The notes under the pieces: model-generated
The model's input: the letters and a program-made list of their open reading frames with translations, nothing else
What the model was told of the DNA's origin: nothing
Databases searched by the model: none
Shown here: positions 6,447 to 9,700 of the stretch, piece by piece
Position numbering within the stretch: the stretch's first letter is position 1
Layout of the letters: each line of letters starts with the position of its first letter
Source of the DNA: an uncultured Clostridia bacterium
GTDB lineage: Bacteria; Bacillota; Clostridia; Oscillospirales; Acutalibacteraceae
Assembly: GCA_937902305.1 (NCBI GenBank)
Contig: CALDHV010000118.1
Span: forward strand, 1-9,700
Length of the DNA stretch: 9,700 nucleotides
Direction of reading: 5' to 3'
Position numbers and translations under genes: made by a program

Positions 6447-7733
6447 TTACGCGTGCATCACACCGACTGCATCGGTGATACTCGTTTCGCGAATATCCGC
6501 ACCGATGAGGGTGAGCTTCTCGACAATATCCTCATAGCCGCGCTCAATGTAGTGGATGTCCTCCACCTCGGTCACACCCTTGGCGGCAAGTCCGGCAATC
6601 ACCATGGCGGCACCGGCACGCAGATCGACCGCCTTGACCGGGGCGGCAACCAGCTCGGGGATGCCCTGGAAAACCGCCACTTTTCCATCCACCTGCACCT
6701 GCGCCCCCATACGGCGTAGCTCGTCCACATAGCGGAATCGATTTTCCCATATTCCCTCGGTGATGATGCTTGTCCCCTCGGCGATCGACAGCAGTACGCC
6801 GATCTGCGGCTGCATATCGGTCGGGAAACCGGGATGCGGCATTGTCTTGATATTGCAGTGACGCAACGGAACATTACAGCGCACCCGCACGGCATCGTCC
6901 ATTTCTTCAACCTCAGCGCCCATCTCCTCCAATTTGGCGGTGATGGACTCCAGGTGCTTCGGCGTGACATTGCACACCTCAATATCGCCGCGGGTGGCAA
7001 GTGCCATCGCCATATAAGTGCCCGCCTCGATCTGATCGGGGATGATGGAGTAGGTCGCGCCGTGGAGCTGCTCGACCCCGTGGATCTTGATGACATCGGT
7101 GCCGGCTCCGCGTATATCTGCGCCCATAGTGTTGAGGAAGTTCGCTAGATCGACGATGTGCGGCTCCTTGGCGGCGTTTTCGATCACTGTCATCCCGCGG
7201 GCGCGGGTCGCCGCCAGCATAATGTTGACGGTCGCGCCGACGCTGACGGTATCCAGATAGATGGCATTACCGATCAATCGGTCGGCACTGACCTCGATGA
7301 TACCCTGCTCCGGCGGATCGGACTGTGCACCAAGCGCGTTGAAGCCCTTGATATGCAGATCAATCGGGCGAAGCCCAAACCAGCACCCGCCCGGCATCGG
7401 CACCCGTGCGCGACCGTACTTGCCGAGCAGTGCGCCGATGAAATAATACGATGCCCGCATCGTCCGTCCCAGCTCGGGATCCACCTCATAGGAACGGATG
7501 GGGCGCGGGTCGATCTCGACGGTATTGCGGTTGATCCGCAATACCCGTGCGCCCAATGCCTCCAAAATATGCAAGGAGGTCGATACATCGTGAATATTGG
7601 GAATATTCTCCACCCGGCACGGCTCGTCACACAGGATGACAGCAGGCAGGATGGCAACAACGGCGTTTTTCGCTCCGCTGATATTGACCGAGCCACACAG
7701 ACGGTTGCCGCCGCAAATGCGAAATGCGTTCAA
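6447..7733 (-). CDS. murA: UDP-N-acetylglucosamine 1-carboxyvinyltransferase MurA
   Basis: MurA catalyses the first committed step of peptidoglycan synthesis, transfer of enolpyruvate from phosphoenolpyruvate to UDP-GlcNAc in the cytoplasm. Key residues are in place in the 428-residue product: Lys22-Asn23 in SGAKNA, the fosfomycin-target cysteine Cys117 in MPGGCWFGLRPID (E. coli Cys115), Asp306 in GFPTDMQPQ, Arg372 in DLRAGAAM and Arg398 in IERGY. The cysteine predicts fosfomycin sensitivity at the target. The open frame begins with an ATG at 7742, but that codon touches the GAGGAG site. A TTG at 7733 lies nine bases downstream of it and gives the normal family N terminus (six residues before GGN), so I chose TTG. 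First gene of the murA-walJ-DUF4886-rlmH operon. Confidence 0.95.
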   Translation of the reverse strand: MNAFRICGGNRLCGSVNISGAKNAVVAILPAVILCDEPCRVENIPNIHDVSTSLHILEALGARVLRINRNTVEIDPRPIRSYEVDPELGRTMRASYYFIGALLGKYGRARVPMPGGCWFGLRPIDLHIKGFNALGAQSDPPEQGIIEVSADRLIGNAIYLDTVSVGATVNIMLAATRARGMTVIENAAKEPHIVDLANFLNTMGADIRGAGTDVIKIHGVEQLHGATYSIIPDQIEAGTYMAMALATRGDIEVCNVTPKHLESITAKLEEMGAEVEEMDDAVRVRCNVPLRHCNIKTMPHPGFPTDMQPQIGVLLSIAEGTSIITEGIWENRFRYVDELRRMGAQVQVDGKVAVFQGIPELVAAPVKAVDLRAGAAMVIAGLAAKGVTEVEDIHYIERGYEDIVEKLTLIGADIRETSITDAVGVMHA

Positions 7734-7742
7734 AAAACACAT

Positions 7743-7750
7743 CTCCTCTT
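7743..7750 (-). promoter_or_regulatory. Shine-Dalgarno site pointing to a murA TTG start
   Basis: AAGAGGAG directly abuts the ATG at 7742, leaving no spacer for it. The distance to the in-frame TTG at 7733 is nine bases, which is suitable. This supports initiation at the TTG codon. Confidence 0.55.
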
Positions 7751-7829
7751 CTCAATTCGTTATCGAAAACCGAGCTTAACTATCAAAAAAAGACGTAAAA
7801 TGACAATATAGTGTAGTAACGCTTTTTCT

Positions 7830-7857
7830 ATTATACCATATATTCCAAAAAAAGCAA
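7830..7857 (-). promoter_or_regulatory. Promoter of the murA operon
   Basis: Minus strand: a perfect TATAAT (7830-7835) preceded by TGG (extended -10), with TTGCTT (7852-7857) as a weak -35 box 16 bases further up. Expected start near 7823, leaving a leader of about 90 bases in which I see no obvious regulatory fold. The -35 box lies inside the terminator stem of the upstream gene. Confidence 0.7.
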
Positions 7858-7873
7858 CCTTTTTTTGCTTTTT
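7847..7873 (-). terminator. AT-rich terminator downstream of the MacB-like permease gene
   Basis: On the minus strand AAAAAGCAA (7865-7873) pairs with TTGCTTTTT (7849-7857) around a 7-base loop, and the descending arm merges into a run of seven T (7847-7853). The stem has only two G-C pairs, so termination may be incomplete. It begins 15 bases after the permease stop. Confidence 0.5.
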
Positions 7874-7888
7874 CTTTCGTTTGCCTTT

Positions 7889-9052
7889 TCAGCGGCGGAA
7901 AGCCTCCGCCGGATGCAGACGCGCCGCAACGGTGGCGGGGTACACCCCGAACGCCGTCCCCAGCACGACGGTCATCCCCGCCGTGCCGAGCAGGGCGGTC
8001 AGCGGCACCGATGGGGTAACGCCGATCGCCGTACAGCCGATCCACAACAAGCCCGCGCCGACGCCGAGACCGACCCCGGCACCTGCCACCGACAGCAAAA
8101 ACGCACCGGCCAAAAACTCCGCCGCGATCCTGCCGTTGGTCGCGCCGAGGGCTTTTTTGATGCCGATCTCACGGGTACGCTCCTGCACCGCGGACAGCAT
8201 CACCGTCAGGATGCCGAAGCCGGACACAAGCAGAGCAACCCCGCCGACCGCCGTCAATGCCGCGGAAAGGATATTCACCAAATGATCGAGACGGCGGCGC
8301 TGGGTCGCCAGATTTTCGGTCGTCAGCGTGCCGATCTCCTCCTGCCCGGACAGCTTATCGGCAATCGACTGCTCCGCCTCCGCCGTGCGATCGGCGGAAA
8401 CGACCCGCACCGCAATGCGATCAAAGGTCTCATTGCCGGTCATCGTCTGCAACGAGGTGTAAGGAAGGTACAGCATATACGGAATCATCGCCGACACGCT
8501 TTGCAACAGACTGCTCCCGGTCGCGGTAATACCGACGACGGTCAGCGGTCGCGGCTTACCGCCGATGACGAGGGATACCTTTTTGCCGAGCACATCGGCG
8601 GTGCCGAACGCCTCCTCGGCCGTTTCTTCATCCAGCACGCAGACGGCGGCTTCGCCGGTGATGTCCTCCTCGGTCAGCATCCGCCCGCGCATCAGCTCGA
8701 GCGAGATCATCTGGTCGGCACCCGCGTCGATGCCGCATCCGATGACATTGATAGCTTTGTCATCGGTCATCATGGCGGCGTATTTGAGCAAGAGCGGCAT
8801 CGCTTGCTTGACAAGCGGAAGCGAACGAATAGCGGATAGACACGGCTTGGTCAGCCCCTCAGAGGCGCTGACCGCCAGCCCGTTGATGCCCATACTTTCC
8901 AGCTCCCGCTCCACCGTTTGCCGTCCAACCGTACCGATGCCGGAGATCGTCACCAGCATCGCCGCGCCAATGGCGATGCCGCCGACCGTCAGCGCGGTGT
9001 GTATCCGTCGCCGTTTGAGATAGCAAAATGCGCTGTACCACAAATCTTTCAT
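7889..9052 (-). CDS. MacB/FtsX-type ABC transporter permease
   Basis: This 387-residue membrane protein has the MacB-family plan: one N-terminal helix (about 19-41), a large extracytoplasmic domain (about 42-255) and three C-terminal helices (about 260-289, 310-339, 348-375). The FtsX-domain signature RTREIGIKKALGATNGRI (292-309) and the closing GVYPATVAARLHPAEAFR (369-386) are clear. Such proteins pair with a LolD/MacB-like ATPase and work by mechanotransmission, exporting peptides or pulling on envelope partners, rather than by a channel. No ATPase or membrane-fusion gene is visible in the window. GAGGTG lies about eight bases before the ATG. It follows the AraC fragment by 72 bases on the same strand. 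Substrate cannot be inferred. Confidence 0.88.
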   Translation of the reverse strand: MKDLWYSAFCYLKRRRIHTALTVGGIAIGAAMLVTISGIGTVGRQTVERELESMGINGLAVSASEGLTKPCLSAIRSLPLVKQAMPLLLKYAAMMTDDKAINVIGCGIDAGADQMISLELMRGRMLTEEDITGEAAVCVLDEETAEEAFGTADVLGKKVSLVIGGKPRPLTVVGITATGSSLLQSVSAMIPYMLYLPYTSLQTMTGNETFDRIAVRVVSADRTAEAEQSIADKLSGQEEIGTLTTENLATQRRRLDHLVNILSAALTAVGGVALLVSGFGILTVMLSAVQERTREIGIKKALGATNGRIAAEFLAGAFLLSVAGAGVGLGVGAGLLWIGCTAIGVTPSVPLTALLGTAGMTVVLGTAFGVYPATVAARLHPAEAFRR

Positions 9053-9124
9053 AAGCCGTCACCTCGGTAAACTATTGTACGAAACGGATGTCGGTTTATG
9101 TGCGCCGATTTTTACCACGCGCGG

Positions 9125-9607
9125 TCAGCGATTATTCGTGTGCATGGAAAAATATACCTCGCGGAATGCCGTCGGAGTCATTTTTTCGTGATACACGAAA
9201 AACTTGCTCATCAATTTGCTGTCGCCGAAGCCGGCACGGTCGGCAATTTCGGTAACGGTCAGCCGGGTATCTATCAGCAACGAGCGGATAAGCGACAGCC
9301 GGGCGCGGGCGATCGCCGTCTTGATCCCATAGCCGTACCGGGCGCGGAAAAGGCGGGAAAGGTAGTCCGCATTATATCCGAATTGCCCGGCAACCTGCTG
9401 TGCAGTCAGCGGACGATCGGCGTTGATACGCAACCATTCCGCGACCCGCGCGGTCAATTCGCGCTCATCCGGGCGCAGGGCGGCAGCCGGAGCAATGCGG
9501 ACAACAACGCCGGCTGCGGCGGACGCGTGGCGCTCTATCTGACGGACGCGACAGACCTTTCCGATTTTGGCGGCACGATCCAGGCCTACGGCGGAGTCAA
9601 TGACCAC
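9125..9607 (-). CDS. AraC-family regulator, DNA-binding half only (5' end replaced)
   Basis: The last ~115 residues are an AraC/XylS DNA-binding domain with both helix-turn-helix units: LTAQQVAGQFGYNADYLSRL (67-86) and LTVTEIADRAGFGDSKLMSK (116-135), then FFVYHEKMTPTAFREVYF (136-153). The recognisable part starts around residue 44 (position ~9478). Residues 1-43 are rich in Arg, Ala and Val, resemble no sensor domain, and are the exact codon-aligned antisense of the plus-strand frame at 9467-9700. The GTG at 9607 is therefore probably not a real start; the frame stays open to the window edge. I read this as a regulator that lost its N-terminal sensor domain at a junction near 9.48 kb, by rearrangement or assembly error. 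If intact in the genome, it could regulate the permease gene 72 bases downstream. Confidence 0.7.
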   Translation of the reverse strand: MVIDSAVGLDRAAKIGKVCRVRQIERHASAAAGVVVRIAPAAALRPDERELTARVAEWLRINADRPLTAQQVAGQFGYNADYLSRLFRARYGYGIKTAIARARLSLIRSLLIDTRLTVTEIADRAGFGDSKLMSKFFVYHEKMTPTAFREVYFSMHTNNR

Positions 9608-9700
9608 ACGGCTGGGTCGCTGCCGATCGCGTCGTGTGGCACGGTCTACCTGCAGACGAAGGGTGTCGAGGACGGCTGCGGCGTCGTCCGCGTCAACAAC
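9467..9700 (+). CDS. Fragment of a repeat-type surface/secreted protein (open at both ends)
   Basis: The plus frame ending on the last base of the window encodes a Gly-rich, beta-strand-like sequence: IRAQGG (from 9467), GGRVALYLTDATDLSDFGG, then GTIQAYGG, and later CGTVYLQTKG and VVRVNN. From memory, a GGR-(I/V)-A-(L/V)-Y ... GTI-AYGG ... GTVYL-T unit recurs in very large surface proteins of Lentisphaerae, Verrucomicrobia and related gut metagenomes. I did not compare it with any database. No start codon with a ribosome site is visible. The left end runs into AraC antisense, so the true coding boundary is uncertain (about 9467-9505). This reading explains the region better than the minus frame does. 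Confidence 0.5.
   Translation, partial: MRAQGGSRSNADNNAGCGGRVALYLTDATDLSDFGGTIQAYGGVNDHTAGSLPIASCGTVYLQTKGVEDGCGVVRVNN
9483..9517. repeat. Eight-base inverted repeat at the AraC/repeat-protein junction
   Basis: GCAGCCGG (9483-9490) and CCGGCTGC (9510-9517) are perfect inverted copies separated by 19 bases. They lie where homology switches from the minus-strand regulator to the plus-strand repeat protein. In GC-rich DNA this could be chance. Confidence 0.35.

Noticed and set aside
7865..8839. Plus-strand open frame of 324 codons across the permease gene
   Set aside because: It is antisense to a protein with clear MacB/FtsX motifs, is rich in Arg, Gln and His, and has no ribosome site.
9053..9124. 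Promoter for the MacB-like permease (TACAAT on minus)
   Set aside because: There is a fair -10 box but no acceptable -35 box at 16-18 bases, so the signal is too weak to annotate.

Overview
The window looks like a chromosomal segment from a fairly GC-rich Firmicute, probably a clostridial gut bacterium of the Oscillospirales/Ruminococcaceae type. That placement is inferred from strong Shine-Dalgarno sites, an L13-type leader ahead of rplM-rpsI, a WalJ/YycJ hydrolase next to murA, and short hairpin repeats joined by TTTCAC linkers. I ran no database search.

Layout. Positions 1-65 hold the end of a hairpin repeat array. A D-methionine/methionine-type ABC importer operon follows on the minus strand (metN 2713, metI 1700, metQ 997; terminator 138-177). 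It starts from a consensus promoter (2805-2833) with a palindromic operator candidate just downstream, and the leader is too short for a SAM riboswitch. Diverging from it, rplM-rpsI (3086-3935, plus) has its own consensus promoter and a 108-nt leader that probably folds as the autoregulatory L13 leader. A bidirectional terminator (3951-3983) separates rpsI from the convergent operon murA-walJ-DUF4886-rlmH (7733 down to 3995, minus). That operon joins peptidoglycan precursor synthesis, a Wal-linked MBL hydrolase, a membrane-anchored SGNH-like protein and the 23S rRNA pseudouridine methyltransferase. Upstream, also on minus, lie a MacB/FtsX-type permease (9052-7889) and the DNA-binding half of an AraC-family regulator.

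The strangest place is the right end. The AraC reading frame stops making sense at about 9478. From there to 9700 the plus strand instead encodes what looks like a repeat unit of a large secreted or surface protein (GGRVALY...GTIQAYGG...GTVYLQT). This is either a real rearrangement that beheaded the regulator or a chimeric assembly join.

Most of the window is ordinary housekeeping sequence. I found no convincing new defence or biosynthetic system. The points most worth following up are the 9.48-kb junction, the DUF4886 protein inside the murA operon, the operator of the methionine importer, and the hairpin array at the left edge.
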